This document shows, one piece after another, positions 28,007 to 37,443 of a DNA stretch of 64,000 nt. The notes under the pieces are model-generated. The model had not been told where the DNA came from, did not search any database, and worked only from the letters and a program-made list of their open reading frames with translations. Positions within the stretch are counted from its first letter, which is position 1. The number at the start of each line of letters is the position of its first letter. The DNA is taken from assembly GCF_004153225.1 (NCBI RefSeq), contig NZ_SEMB01000006.1, positions 45,280-109,279 on the forward strand, read 5' to 3'. The DNA comes from Sporolactobacillus sp. THM7-7. Its GTDB lineage: Bacteria > Bacillota > Bacilli > Bacillales > Sporolactobacillaceae. The translations under genes were made by a program, and so were the position numbers.

Positions 28007-28987
28007 TCAGACATTATCAAATTGAAAATCCTCATCGGTCAGCGGTTCGATGTTAAGCGGAACCACATAATCGCCCTTCGTTGAGAAAAAGTCGTGATTG
28101 ATCGTTCCCGTATCAATGCCGTTCAGGACAATCTGGCTGACGGGGTCGTGTGCGTATTTATCCTCACGGCCCAGATTCTGCAGCGCGCGGTTCGCGTTGT
28201 ACAGCACATAGTCATTGACTTCTTTTACCAAATCAATTTTTGCATAAATTTTGGCGGTGTAACTTTTCTCGACCGCAACAAGCCGATCCAGCAAAGTAAA
28301 GATTTCTCGGTCGGCCGCCTCTTTTTGCTCTTCATTAAGCTCTTCCCGATACAGCCGCTGGGCCACCATGCCCGTGAAGCTGCCGTGTATCGACTCGTCC
28401 TGGATAATTTTGCGGATGATTTCTCCGCTGGCGATCATCCGGCCCTGTCCGGACAGAAAAACCGGATAGAAAAAGCCGCTGTAAAAAGAGAAACTTTCTA
28501 GAAATACCGAAGCGGTCATGGCCATGTAACGCTTGAACGGGGTCACGTTTTCTCGCTTATCGTAAAGTTGGTTGTACCAGGAAGATATCAGTCTGTATTT
28601 TTCCTGCAGTTCCGGCTGACGGTCGACCCACTCCCCTAAGTAGTAATCGGTCTTGCGGGAGGGGATCAGCGTCGAGAAAATATGTGAATAGGATTTTGCA
28701 TGAATATGCTCCATCATACCCATCCATGAGAAAACGGCCTGCTCATGCATGTTGTCGTGATGAATCGCGATCAGCGGCATGCCGTTGTCTCCCTGCTCCC
28801 GGTCTAATCCGGTCAGTCCCGACAGCACCTCGACATAGGTGGTCTTCTCTTCCTCTGTCATTTTTTCCCAATCTGGTAAATCCCGGGATACTTTAAACGC
28901 TTCTTCGGTCCAAAATTGATTGATGTTCTGTTTCCAGAACACTTTAGCGATCTGGTTATCGCTGTTGTTCCAGTTAATGGCTTTCAT
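28007..28987 (-). CDS. nrdF: Ribonucleotide reductase class Ib, beta subunit
   Basis: A 326-residue radical-generating subunit with a dimanganese or diiron tyrosyl cofactor. Ferritin-like helices include YVEVLSGLTGLDREQGD, MMEHIHAKSYSHIFSTL and IIQDESIHGSFTG, which carry the Glu/His metal ligands. The C-terminus LTDEDFQFDNV is the NrdE-docking tail. ATG 28987 follows GGAAGGA. It is the last gene of nrdI-nrdE-nrdF, 53 bases after nrdE. Confidence 0.96.
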   Translation of the reverse strand: MKAINWNNSDNQIAKVFWKQNINQFWTEEAFKVSRDLPDWEKMTEEEKTTYVEVLSGLTGLDREQGDNGMPLIAIHHDNMHEQAVFSWMGMMEHIHAKSYSHIFSTLIPSRKTDYYLGEWVDRQPELQEKYRLISSWYNQLYDKRENVTPFKRYMAMTASVFLESFSFYSGFFYPVFLSGQGRMIASGEIIRKIIQDESIHGSFTGMVAQRLYREELNEEQKEAADREIFTLLDRLVAVEKSYTAKIYAKIDLVKEVNDYVLYNANRALQNLGREDKYAHDPVSQIVLNGIDTGTINHDFFSTKGDYVVPLNIEPLTDEDFQFDNV

Positions 28988-29040
28988 TATGATCTTCCTT
29001 CCAGAGGATGGTTCTATCCAAAATCAATGGGCGCTTTGAC

Positions 29041-31146
29041 TTAAACCGAGCAGGCCGTGCATTCCTCCGGAGTCAATAGCTGCGTTCTTGTATAGTAAAG
29101 CGATTTCAGCCCTTTTTTATGCGCATAGACGTAGAGTCTCGCGAGCTCGCGGGTGCTCGTCCGGCTGTCCACATAGAGAATGGTTGAAATTCCTTGATCC
29201 ACGTGCTGCTGGATCGCCGCAATCATATCAATCACACGGTATTGGTTCGTCTGGTAAGCCGACTTGTAATACCACATCGTCTCGGGGGAGAGAAACGGCA
29301 TCGGATAGATCGTTTCGCTGTTGCCGTATTTGCGCCGTTCAATAAGGTTCACCACCGGCATGACGGAGCTCGTCGCGTTCTGCACATAACTGATCGACTG
29401 CGTCGGCGCGATCGCCAGGCGGTACGCATTGTACAGGCCGTACTTTTCAACCTTTTCACGGAGGCTGCTCCACTCTTCCGTTGTTGGAATGTGTATGCCC
29501 TCAAACAGTTCAGCGGTTCTCGCGGTCTTCGGTCCGAAATATTCCTGTTCGTACATCTTGAAATAAGAACCGTCAGCATAGTCGGACTGCTCAAATCCTT
29601 TGAACGTCGTCTTCCGCTCTTTAGCGATCAGCATCGACTTTTCCAGTGAGTAATAATTGACCAGAGAGAAGAAGGTACGGGCAAAATCCCGCGCTTCTTC
29701 CGACTCGTATGCCATATGATTCTTCGCCAGATACCCGTTCAAATTCATCGCGCCAAGCCCGACGGAGTGCAGTTCCTGGTTTGCCAGACGGACACCTGGG
29801 GCATTGGTGATGTGCGTCATATCGCTCACCTGTGTCAGCGCCTCGATCCCGTTATGGACCGAATCGCGGATTTTACCGCTTTCCATGACGTTTACGATGT
29901 TTAAAGAACCGAGAATACAGGAGACATCGCGGCGGATCGCATCCGGAACATCGTAGTCGTTAATCGTGGAAGTTTCCTGCAGCTGAAAAATTTCCGTACA
30001 GAGATTTGACATTTTCACGCTTCCGAGCCGGTGAAGCGGATGTTTGTTATTAGCATTGTCTTTATAGAAAATGTACGGATAGCCGGACTGCATCTGCATT
30101 TGGGCGATCAGGTTCAGAAATTCTCGGGCGTCCGCGCTCTTTTTCTTCACTGCGGGGTTCCGCACTAATTCCTCATACATCTCGTCCATATTCATATCGT
30201 CCAGATGTTTTCCGTAAGCCTTGTACACCGTATAAGGAGCAAACATATAAAACGGCTTGCCTTTTTCAGCCAGTTCAAAAAATTTGCCGGGCACGATCAA
30301 TCCGATCGAGAGTGTGGAAAGGCGAATATCTTCGTCGGCATTTTCTTTCTTTGTATCCAGAAATTCCGGAGCGTCCCAGTGAAAAATGTTCAGATAAGCG
30401 GCGCCGGCACCCGGGCGCTGCCCGAGCTGATCGGCGTAGGAAAAGCCGAGCTGTAATTTGCGGGCAACGGGAACGACCCCTTTTGCCACGCCTTCGACAC
30501 CTTTAATGGCCTCGCCGCGCGCGCGGATTTTCGACAGATTCAAAGCAACGCCTCCCCCGATTTTCGAGAGCTGCTGCGAGGTGCTTTCGATATAATTGAT
30601 CGAATTCAGCGAATCGTCGGCCTCGATCAGAAAGCAGGAGACCATCTCACCGCGACGCGCCTTCCCGGCATTAAGGAAAGTCGGCGTCGCCGGCTGATAG
30701 CGCTGCTCGATCATTGCCCGCATGAAGCGGACGGCCCGATCATAGTCGCCATGCGCAAGATACAAGGAAACGATCGAGACACGCTCGAAGTAATGCTCCA
30801 GATAGTGCGATTTGTCGTTCGTCTTCATCGCATAATCACGATAAAATTTGCTCGCAGCCATGTAAGATTGAAATTGAAACCGATAGCTTTCAGCGATTTG
30901 ATGCAGCTGCTCGATATCGGACTCTCGGTACTCGGCGAACACATTATAATAATAATGATTGTCTACCAGATAATGGATTCTGGCGAGAATGCTCGGGAAA
31001 CGGACCATTTTCTCACGGACCTCGGCCATAAAGACCCGGATGGCTTCCTTGTCTTTCTCCAGCTGGTAAAAGCCGTCCTCCCCGCGCTGCATGATTTCGT
31101 TATTCAGTTCAATATGTGATTTCGATTTTGTCGCTTCGTTTAGCAA
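29041..31146 (-). CDS. nrdE: Ribonucleotide reductase class Ib, alpha subunit
   Basis: A 701-residue catalytic subunit that reduces ribonucleoside diphosphates. It has the thiyl-radical core (PSTPTFLNAG-type: YQPATPTFLNAGKARRGEMVS, Cys in MVSCFLIE), SKIGGGVALNLSKIRARGE, and the C-terminal redox pair ECTACSV. There is no long N-terminal ATP-cone, as expected for class Ib. The start is TTG 31146 behind AAAGGGTGAAGG, giving 701 residues against 700 in B. subtilis. It overlaps the end of nrdI by 38 bases. Confidence 0.96.
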   Translation of the reverse strand: MLNEATKSKSHIELNNEIMQRGEDGFYQLEKDKEAIRVFMAEVREKMVRFPSILARIHYLVDNHYYYNVFAEYRESDIEQLHQIAESYRFQFQSYMAASKFYRDYAMKTNDKSHYLEHYFERVSIVSLYLAHGDYDRAVRFMRAMIEQRYQPATPTFLNAGKARRGEMVSCFLIEADDSLNSINYIESTSQQLSKIGGGVALNLSKIRARGEAIKGVEGVAKGVVPVARKLQLGFSYADQLGQRPGAGAAYLNIFHWDAPEFLDTKKENADEDIRLSTLSIGLIVPGKFFELAEKGKPFYMFAPYTVYKAYGKHLDDMNMDEMYEELVRNPAVKKKSADAREFLNLIAQMQMQSGYPYIFYKDNANNKHPLHRLGSVKMSNLCTEIFQLQETSTINDYDVPDAIRRDVSCILGSLNIVNVMESGKIRDSVHNGIEALTQVSDMTHITNAPGVRLANQELHSVGLGAMNLNGYLAKNHMAYESEEARDFARTFFSLVNYYSLEKSMLIAKERKTTFKGFEQSDYADGSYFKMYEQEYFGPKTARTAELFEGIHIPTTEEWSSLREKVEKYGLYNAYRLAIAPTQSISYVQNATSSVMPVVNLIERRKYGNSETIYPMPFLSPETMWYYKSAYQTNQYRVIDMIAAIQQHVDQGISTILYVDSRTSTRELARLYVYAHKKGLKSLYYTRTQLLTPEECTACSV

Positions 31147-31492
31147 ATGCCTTCACCCTTTCTCGAAATTGAATCACGTCGGTGGCGGTCCCGCCAAGCT
31201 CGAATTTATAAACGACCGGTACATGATACGCCGCGGCAATCACATCTGCCGCACGGGCAAAGTTTGCTCCCCAGTTCCGATTTCCGCTCGCCGCCACCCC
31301 GATCAGATGCCGTCCGTTTTGTCTCAGAAACGTCTTGACCGTCTCCGGAGCATCACCAAACCCGATCGTGTTCGTGACAAGCAGAAAGGGCTCGCCAACC
31401 GCTTTCCGGCGGCTGATCGGTTCGTGAGGAAGTTCTGTTTTTGCCAGAAACCGTCTGACGTTCCCGGTCATGGAATGATATAGGATCAGCAT
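31109..31492 (-). CDS. nrdI: NrdI flavodoxin-like protein
   Basis: A 127-residue flavodoxin-fold protein that supplies oxidant for assembling the NrdF dimanganese-tyrosyl cofactor. LILYHSMTGNVRRFL binds the FMN phosphate. LVTNTIGFGDAP and GVAASGNRNWGANF are the other FMN-loop motifs. I chose ATG 31492, behind AGGAGG; the open frame extends to 31600 without family similarity. It is the promoter-proximal gene of the operon, and its 3' end overlaps the nrdE start. Confidence 0.95.
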   Translation of the reverse strand: MLILYHSMTGNVRRFLAKTELPHEPISRRKAVGEPFLLVTNTIGFGDAPETVKTFLRQNGRHLIGVAASGNRNWGANFARAADVIAAAYHVPVVYKFELGGTATDVIQFRERVKAFAKRSDKIEITY

Positions 31493-31642
31493 GTGCCATT
31501 CCTCCTGATTCGACAAAAAATATTGTGAGCGGGTTTCAGTTGTTGAAGCGTTTGCGCGAACCATCCTTTTCCGAATCATCCGCTTTTTTCTGCTCCCCAA
31601 TCCGGAAAAACAAAAAGCGGATCGTTTGTTTCTTTACCCGCA

Positions 31643-31688
31643 ACACAATATGTAGTTTATGTTTATTAATTTATCACAACATATAGTG
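31643..31688 (-). promoter_or_regulatory. Tandem NrdR boxes upstream of nrdIEF
   Basis: Two NrdR-box-like palindromes, ACACAATATGTAGT (31643-31656) and CACAACATATAGTG (31675-31688), start 32 bases apart, three helical turns. This is the usual arrangement for repression of nrd operons by the dATP-sensing repressor NrdR. They lie 151-196 bases upstream of the nrdI start. Confidence 0.8.
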
Positions 31689-31774
31689 AAAAACAAGAAT
31701 AAATTACTCAAATTCATTTGCCAAACATCGTTAATCATAAGCCAGGAGCCGAGATCTTTCAACCAGAACACAGT

Positions 31775-31844
31775 CTAAAAAAGAAAGGCATTCTCCGCTC
31801 ATCGGGCTTATTCGGCCTCGAGAGACGAAAAACGCCTTCTTTTG
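31775..31844 (-). terminator. Terminator of ppx-ppk
   Basis: On the minus strand AAAAGAAGGCGTTTTT pairs with the distal AATGCCTTTCTTTTTT, enclosing a long loop with its own short stem, and ends in a T-run. It starts 28 bases beyond the ppk stop. Confidence 0.65.
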
Positions 31845-31871
31845 ATTCTCTGACAAGATTCGACTCTTTAC

Positions 31872-34013
31872 TTATTCCCTTTCTCTGGTATTGTCTCGCA
31901 CGTTTCCCCGGACAGGGGTAAATGTGCGCTTCTTTTCGAGAGACCTGCGGCGGCGGATCGACCGCTGCTCCGCCTGTTCGGCAAAGTATTCCTGGGCGTT
32001 GACGGCGGCTTTTCCGCGTCTGTCCGGTTTCTCATACTGTCCGTCCTTGCCGAGGATCCGTGTCTTGACGTTGTCGCGCCACATAACACCGAACAATTGG
32101 ATAATGGTCGACATAATTCGTTCATCCTCAATCGGAAACATCAACTCCACCCGGCGATTCAAGTTGCGCGGCATCCAGTCGGCGCTTGCCAGAAAGGCTT
32201 TCGTCTCGCCTCCGTTGGCAAAGAGGTAGATCCGGCTGTGTTCCAGATACCGCCCGACAATCGAGTGTACCTCGATATTTTCACTGATTCCGGGTATCCC
32301 CGTACGCAGGCAGCAGATGCCCCGCACAATTAACTTAATTTTTACTCCTGCAGCCGATGCCTCATAAAGCGCCTTGATCATCTCTTCATCGGACAGAGCG
32401 TTCATTTTGGCATGAATATAAGCGGGTCTGCCTGCCTTGGCATATTCTGTCTCCTTATGAATCAGTGCGAGCAGCGTGTCGCGAAGCCATAGCGGAGCCA
32501 TAACCAGTTTGTGGAAATAGGGCGGTTCCGAATAACCCGAGAGCATATTGAACACATTGGAGGCGTCGATGCCCATTTGCTCGCTGCTTGTCAGAAGGCC
32601 CATATCCGTGTAGAATTTCGCAGTGATGTCGTTATAATTGCCGGTTCCAAAGTGCATATAGCGCTTAATCCCGGCGCGTTCCCGGCGTACGACTAAAGCC
32701 ATTTTGCAGTGCGTCTTAAGCCCGACCAGCCCGTAAATAACATGGCATCCTGTTTTTTCGAGTTTCTGTGCCCAATTGATATTGTTCTCCTCATCAAACC
32801 GCGCTTTCAGTTCCACGAGGACGGTCACCTGTTTACCGTTTTCCGCCGCCTTTTCCAAATAGCGGATAATCGGCGAGTTGCCAGATACACGATAGAGCGT
32901 CATCTTGATGGCCAGGACATTTGGATCGAGAGAAGCCTGGCGGATCAGCTCAATGACCGCGTCGAAGGCATCGAACGGATGATGGAGAAAAACATCTTTT
33001 TCCCGCAGCGTGTCGAAAATCGAACGCTCCATCAGCTCATAATGCACAAACGGCCGGTGCGGCGAGTAGCGCAGTTCGTCAAACCCGTCCAGCTGGTCGA
33101 TCAATTTCGACAGAAAGGTCAGATCAATCGGACCGTTTACCCGGTAGACATTGTTCTCGCTGACTGAAAGCCGTTCGATCAGCTTGTTGATCAGCCTCGC
33201 GCTGATGCCGGCCTCGACGTCAAGATGGATGACATTTCCCCGTTCGCGCAGACGCAGCTGCTTTTCAATCTCTTTCAAAAGATCGGCCGTCTCTTCTTCA
33301 TCCACCTCAAGATCCATGTCGCGCATGACCCGATAGCAGAAAGCCTCATCCAGCTCATAGCCGACGAACAGTTCTTTCAGATGCCGGCGAATGATATTCT
33401 CCAGCAGGATAAAGCTGTGACGGCCGTCCGTATCAGGCAGCTTGACGACACGCGGAAGGACGCTCGGCACCTGAACCGTCACGAATTCGCGGTGGGCTGT
33501 TTCTCCCGGCTTATGGATCAATGCCGCAATATTAATGCTTTTGTTCAGTATAAGCGGGAACGGCCGGGAAGAATCGACCGCCATCGGTGTCAGCACCGGG
33601 TAGACTTCGCGGCTGAAGTAATGATCGATAAATTCAAGCTGTTTTGCGGATAGTTCCGCCACCTCGAGTACGAAAATGCCGTTTTCTTTCATCATCCGGC
33701 TCAGCATTCGATTATACGTCATATACTGCCGATCGATCATCTCATGGGCTTTCTCGCTGATTTTTTCCAATTGCTGGCTTGGCTTCAGTCCCGCCGCATC
33801 CGGCTTCTCGTAGTTGACATTGACCATATCGCTCAGTGAAGCGACTCGGACCATGAAAAATTCATCGAGATTGCTGCCTGTGATCGATAGGAATTTCATG
33901 CGTTCCAGGAGTGGATTCTCCCGGTCCCGGGCTTCTTCCAGCACCCGTTTGTTAAATAGAAGCCAGCTCAACTCGCGATTATTGAAATACTCTGTTTTGT
34001 CGAAATTTCCCAT
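31872..34013 (-). CDS. ppk: Polyphosphate kinase (PPK1)
   Basis: A 713-residue enzyme that builds polyphosphate from ATP reversibly, usually membrane-associated. It has the N-terminal segment NRELSWLLFNKRVLEEA, the PLD-like catalytic domains with GLVGLKTHCKMALV (the autophosphorylated His region) and HFGTGNYND, and a second HKD-like segment EHSRIYLFANGG. The C-terminal 40 residues are basic and low in complexity. ATG 34013 follows GAGGATAGGGAT, which overlaps the ppx stop 10 bases upstream, so ppx-ppk are coupled. Confidence 0.96.
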   Translation of the reverse strand: MGNFDKTEYFNNRELSWLLFNKRVLEEARDRENPLLERMKFLSITGSNLDEFFMVRVASLSDMVNVNYEKPDAAGLKPSQQLEKISEKAHEMIDRQYMTYNRMLSRMMKENGIFVLEVAELSAKQLEFIDHYFSREVYPVLTPMAVDSSRPFPLILNKSINIAALIHKPGETAHREFVTVQVPSVLPRVVKLPDTDGRHSFILLENIIRRHLKELFVGYELDEAFCYRVMRDMDLEVDEEETADLLKEIEKQLRLRERGNVIHLDVEAGISARLINKLIERLSVSENNVYRVNGPIDLTFLSKLIDQLDGFDELRYSPHRPFVHYELMERSIFDTLREKDVFLHHPFDAFDAVIELIRQASLDPNVLAIKMTLYRVSGNSPIIRYLEKAAENGKQVTVLVELKARFDEENNINWAQKLEKTGCHVIYGLVGLKTHCKMALVVRRERAGIKRYMHFGTGNYNDITAKFYTDMGLLTSSEQMGIDASNVFNMLSGYSEPPYFHKLVMAPLWLRDTLLALIHKETEYAKAGRPAYIHAKMNALSDEEMIKALYEASAAGVKIKLIVRGICCLRTGIPGISENIEVHSIVGRYLEHSRIYLFANGGETKAFLASADWMPRNLNRRVELMFPIEDERIMSTIIQLFGVMWRDNVKTRILGKDGQYEKPDRRGKAAVNAQEYFAEQAEQRSIRRRRSLEKKRTFTPVRGNVRDNTRERE

Positions 34014-34022
34014 AAGCTATCC

Positions 34023-35540
34023 CTATCCTCTCAGTATCGGCCGGCGCCCGAAAACTTCTTCAAAATAGGCGGCCTTGTCATAAAATGTCAGCCGTTCAAG
34101 CGACAAATCATCATCTGACTTCGCCGTAATGATGACCTGGCCGCGTCTCAGCGACACAGTGATTTTTCTGACTTTCTGCTGGTGACTGTCATCAAGAGCA
34201 TCGGCCAGACGAAGAATCGCAGCGAGTTTGGCTGCGACCAGGCGTTTTTTCAGCGGCAAACGATGAAAGGAAGCCAGATTATCAGAGGGGGTCTCCGCGC
34301 TGTGATAGCGCGCCACATTGGCAACGATGTCCCGTTCATCATCGGAAATGCCGATGATTTCGGAAGACTGGATAATATAATAAGAATGAACGTAGTGTGC
34401 GTTCATATCGACATAACTGCCGGAATCCTGCAAAATCGCTGCCAGCTGCAAGAGCAGTCTGCATCGCTTATCGAGACCGTGCAGCGCCTTCAGTCTGTCG
34501 AAAAGATGCATCGCGAACTTTTCGACGATCGCGATATGCCGCTCATCGCAATTATACCGTGAAGCGATGTTTCGTGCGGACGCAATGATATCCTCTGTAA
34601 AGGAATGTTCCATCGCCTTTCGTTTCTTCTCCAGTTCTGCATGGATCAGGATACCATCGGCAAGATCAGCCTCCGAGAAGAGAATACTCCGGGCCCCGGT
34701 CATCTCCAGCAGCTTTTTCAGAATCATGGCCGACGGGAGCAGCTGTGTCGCCGAATCATAAGGTACCAAATACTTGTCCGCCAGCACATGAACCGGCATC
34801 TTAAGAATGAAACGGTACAATTCATCAAAGCGCTCCCGGTCAATGGTATCTCCGTCGGACTTCATAAACGCACGCTTGAAAGCCAGAAGATCCGTACCGA
34901 CAAGGATAAAATGTTTGTAGTTGACATTTTTCGGAGCAAATTGATGATAGCCGTCGATTTTGCTCATGATGTAGTCTTCCATAATGTCCACGAAATTGCT
35001 CATATGATTTTCCAGATCCCCGAGCATTTCGCGAATGCGAAGCGGGCCAAGTTTAATATTTCTTGAAAAAATAAAATGCCCATCATTGTAGACGGTCAGC
35101 TGAATACTCCCGGATCCGATGTCAATCAGCATCGTCCCTTCTTTGATCAACTGACTGAATTCCGTTGTCTTGTATCCGACCGCCTGATTATGCAAATAGC
35201 GCTCTTCCGCATTAGCGAGCCATTCCAGATTGAGTCCGGTTTTAATCCGGATCTGTTCCTTGACGTATTCGGCGTTCGCTGCTTCGCGGACCGAACTTGC
35301 GGCAACGGCCCGATACTCTTTAACCCCGTAATCTTTCATGATCTGAACAAACCCGGCGAGTGCGCGGCAGGCTTGTTCTACCGTCTGGAAAGCGATCATC
35401 TGATGATTATAAATATCGGCGCCAATTGTGACATCCGCCGTAACGTATTCGATATTCGTCAACTTCGTCATATCGGCAATTTTTAATACAATTACTTGAG
35501 AGCCGACCGTAATCGATGCAAAAAGCCTGTGTCTGCCCAT
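34023..35540 (-). CDS. ppx: Ppx/GppA-family exopolyphosphatase
   Basis: A 505-residue phosphatase that degrades polyphosphate or pppGpp. The actin-like ATPase fold shows VAASSVREAANAEYV and LIDIGSGSIQLTVY (phosphate loops). The C-terminal half has an HD-like helical domain (LLLQLAAILQDSGSYVD; ADALDDSHQQK). I set the start at ATG 35540, with GGGGTGA just upstream, rather than ATG 35558. Pairing with ppk indicates polyphosphate turnover; pppGpp activity cannot be judged from sequence. Confidence 0.92.
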   Translation of the reverse strand: MGRHRLFASITVGSQVIVLKIADMTKLTNIEYVTADVTIGADIYNHQMIAFQTVEQACRALAGFVQIMKDYGVKEYRAVAASSVREAANAEYVKEQIRIKTGLNLEWLANAEERYLHNQAVGYKTTEFSQLIKEGTMLIDIGSGSIQLTVYNDGHFIFSRNIKLGPLRIREMLGDLENHMSNFVDIMEDYIMSKIDGYHQFAPKNVNYKHFILVGTDLLAFKRAFMKSDGDTIDRERFDELYRFILKMPVHVLADKYLVPYDSATQLLPSAMILKKLLEMTGARSILFSEADLADGILIHAELEKKRKAMEHSFTEDIIASARNIASRYNCDERHIAIVEKFAMHLFDRLKALHGLDKRCRLLLQLAAILQDSGSYVDMNAHYVHSYYIIQSSEIIGISDDERDIVANVARYHSAETPSDNLASFHRLPLKKRLVAAKLAAILRLADALDDSHQQKVRKITVSLRRGQVIITAKSDDDLSLERLTFYDKAAYFEEVFGRRPILRG

Positions 35541-35867
35541 CGTCTTCACCCCAGTCATCCGAGACCATGTTCACCGAACGCCATTTAAATTCGATCCGTC
35601 CCTTTCCCGGCTCCGTTCCGTTTTCTCTGAGCAACTCTAGACAGGGACAGGGCATTCTTAACCCATTATATAGCAAATATATGGGACGGACCGCTGTCTT
35701 TATGTTTCTTTACAAAAAATTTTCAGAAACCGTCGTTCTTCTTTGAGCAATAAGTATACGATCCCGAAGGACCGCACTTATCTTCCACGGTTTCCATTTC
35801 CATACTGCAGCCCTGCATTCACATTCCGCGGTTTCAGGCTCTGATTCTGAGTTCGGAACCGCAGAAA
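35541..35867. other. Intergenic, ppx leader
   Basis: Upstream region of ppx that must hold its promoter. No convincing gene or repeat is seen; the sequence is unremarkable. Confidence 0.35.
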
Positions 35868-35902
35868 GAAAAAGGGCCAAACCTGTCAGAGGGTTTGGTC
35901 CC
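35868..35902 (-). terminator. Terminator of gltBD
   Basis: On the minus strand GGGACCAAACC and GGTTTGGCCC pair around CTCTGACA, then TTTTTCTTTC. It lies 25 bases beyond the gltD stop. Confidence 0.85.
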
Positions 35903-35926
35903 GTGTCTATCTGTCGTATTGATCTA

Positions 35927-37390
35927 TTATTGGTTCAGAAGAGATAGTTTACGATCGAGATAGAGGTCAACGGCCGCCGCTGCCTTCCGTCCTTCCTCGA
36001 TAGCCCAGACGATCAGGGAGGCACCTCTGCGGGCGTCTCCGGCGGCAAAAACGCCTTCCCGGCTCGTCTGATAGCTTGGCGACTCGGCCTGGATCACACG
36101 GCCGCTCGAATCTTTTTCAATCTGAAAATCGGCAAACAGCCGATCCTCCGCCCCGCGAAATCCGATTGCGATAAGAACCATATCGGCATCCCAGTGTCTC
36201 TCTGCCCCATCTTCTCCATCTCCGCGGAGAAACGAGCCGGTGGTCAGCCCCGTTACATGCCCGCTCTTATCGCCAATAAAACATTTTGTCTCGATGTAAT
36301 ACTCGCGAGGATCCTCTCCGAAAAGCTCTTCCGCCTCTTCATAAGCATAGTCAAGGGTAAAAACATTCGGGTGCTCCGGCCACGGATTCTCATTGCTCCG
36401 TTTGTCAGGAAGCCGGCCATGCTTGCCGAACTGAACCACACTTTTGCATCCTTGGCGGATGGCGGTTGCCACACAGTCTTCCCCGGTATCGCCGCCTCCA
36501 ATCACAATGACTTTTTTACCGCGGGCATCAAAATCTGCCTTCAATTCTTCACCATAAAGCTGATGCCGGGTGTTTGCCGTCAAATAATCCATCGCCGGCG
36601 AAATGCCTTTCAGTTGCCGCCCCTCGATCGACAGCTCGCGGTGTTTGCCGGCACCCGTGCAGAGCACGACGGCATCAAAGCGCTCATTCAGTTCGTTTAC
36701 CGTCATGTCCTTCCCAACATCGACACTTACTTTAAACGAAATGCCTTCCTTTTTCAGCAGATCGATTCTGCGGTCTACGGCTTTTTTTTCAATTTTCATG
36801 CTCGGTATCCCGTACATCAGGAGACCGCCCGGACGGTCCGCCCGTTCGAAAACCGTGACATGATGTCCGACTTTATTTAACTGATCGGCGCAGGCAAGCC
36901 CAGCTGGCCCGGAACCGATGACCGCAACCTTCTTTCCGGTTCGCCGGAGCGGCGGCTTCGGGACGACCCACCCTTCCGCGAACGCCCGGTCAATGATCGC
37001 TTTCTCAATAGATTTAATGGAGACGGGGTCGCTCACAAAACCGGCCGTACACGATCCTTCGCACGGCGCCGGACAGGCTTTCGACGTAAATTCCGGAAAA
37101 TTGTTCGTCTTGGCCAGCCGTTCGTACGCTTCCTTCCACAATCCGCGGTAAACCAAATCATTCCATTCCGGAATCAGATTGTTGATCGGACAACCGGTGG
37201 TGCCCCGGTTCAGCGTGATCCCTACCTGGCAGTACGGAGTCCCACAGTCCATGCAGCGGGCGGCCTGCTCTCTAGTTTCCGCTTCAGGCATCGTCACTTT
37301 GTATTCGCGCCAATCTTTGACCCGTTCTGATGGTTTGCGTTCGGCCTGGTTCTTTTTCTCTATGTTAAGGAAACCCATTAATTGTCCCAT
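35927..37390 (-). CDS. gltD: Glutamate synthase [NADPH] small subunit
   Basis: A 487-residue FAD- and Fe-S-containing subunit that feeds electrons from NADPH to the large subunit. The N-terminal cysteine clusters CMDCGTPYC, GCPINNLIPEW and CPAPCEGSC bind [4Fe-4S]. The FAD site is VIGSGPAGLACADQL and the NADPH site VIGGGDTGEDCVATA. The C-terminal FAAGDARRGASLIVWAI closes the FAD fold. It is 53 bases downstream of gltB. In B. subtilis nomenclature this subunit is GltB. Confidence 0.95.
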   Translation of the reverse strand: MGQLMGFLNIEKKNQAERKPSERVKDWREYKVTMPEAETREQAARCMDCGTPYCQVGITLNRGTTGCPINNLIPEWNDLVYRGLWKEAYERLAKTNNFPEFTSKACPAPCEGSCTAGFVSDPVSIKSIEKAIIDRAFAEGWVVPKPPLRRTGKKVAVIGSGPAGLACADQLNKVGHHVTVFERADRPGGLLMYGIPSMKIEKKAVDRRIDLLKKEGISFKVSVDVGKDMTVNELNERFDAVVLCTGAGKHRELSIEGRQLKGISPAMDYLTANTRHQLYGEELKADFDARGKKVIVIGGGDTGEDCVATAIRQGCKSVVQFGKHGRLPDKRSNENPWPEHPNVFTLDYAYEEAEELFGEDPREYYIETKCFIGDKSGHVTGLTTGSFLRGDGEDGAERHWDADMVLIAIGFRGAEDRLFADFQIEKDSSGRVIQAESPSYQTSREGVFAAGDARRGASLIVWAIEEGRKAAAAVDLYLDRKLSLLNQ

Positions 37391-37443
37391 TTCCTACCTT
37401 CATCCTTTCAAGCATTTATATCCTTAAGATCGGCAAATCAGGT

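Noticed and set aside
27798-28056. Continuation of the SGNH frame as a genuine 171-residue protein
   Set aside because: After ITAGGN the frame loses family sequence while the true C-terminal block appears in another frame.
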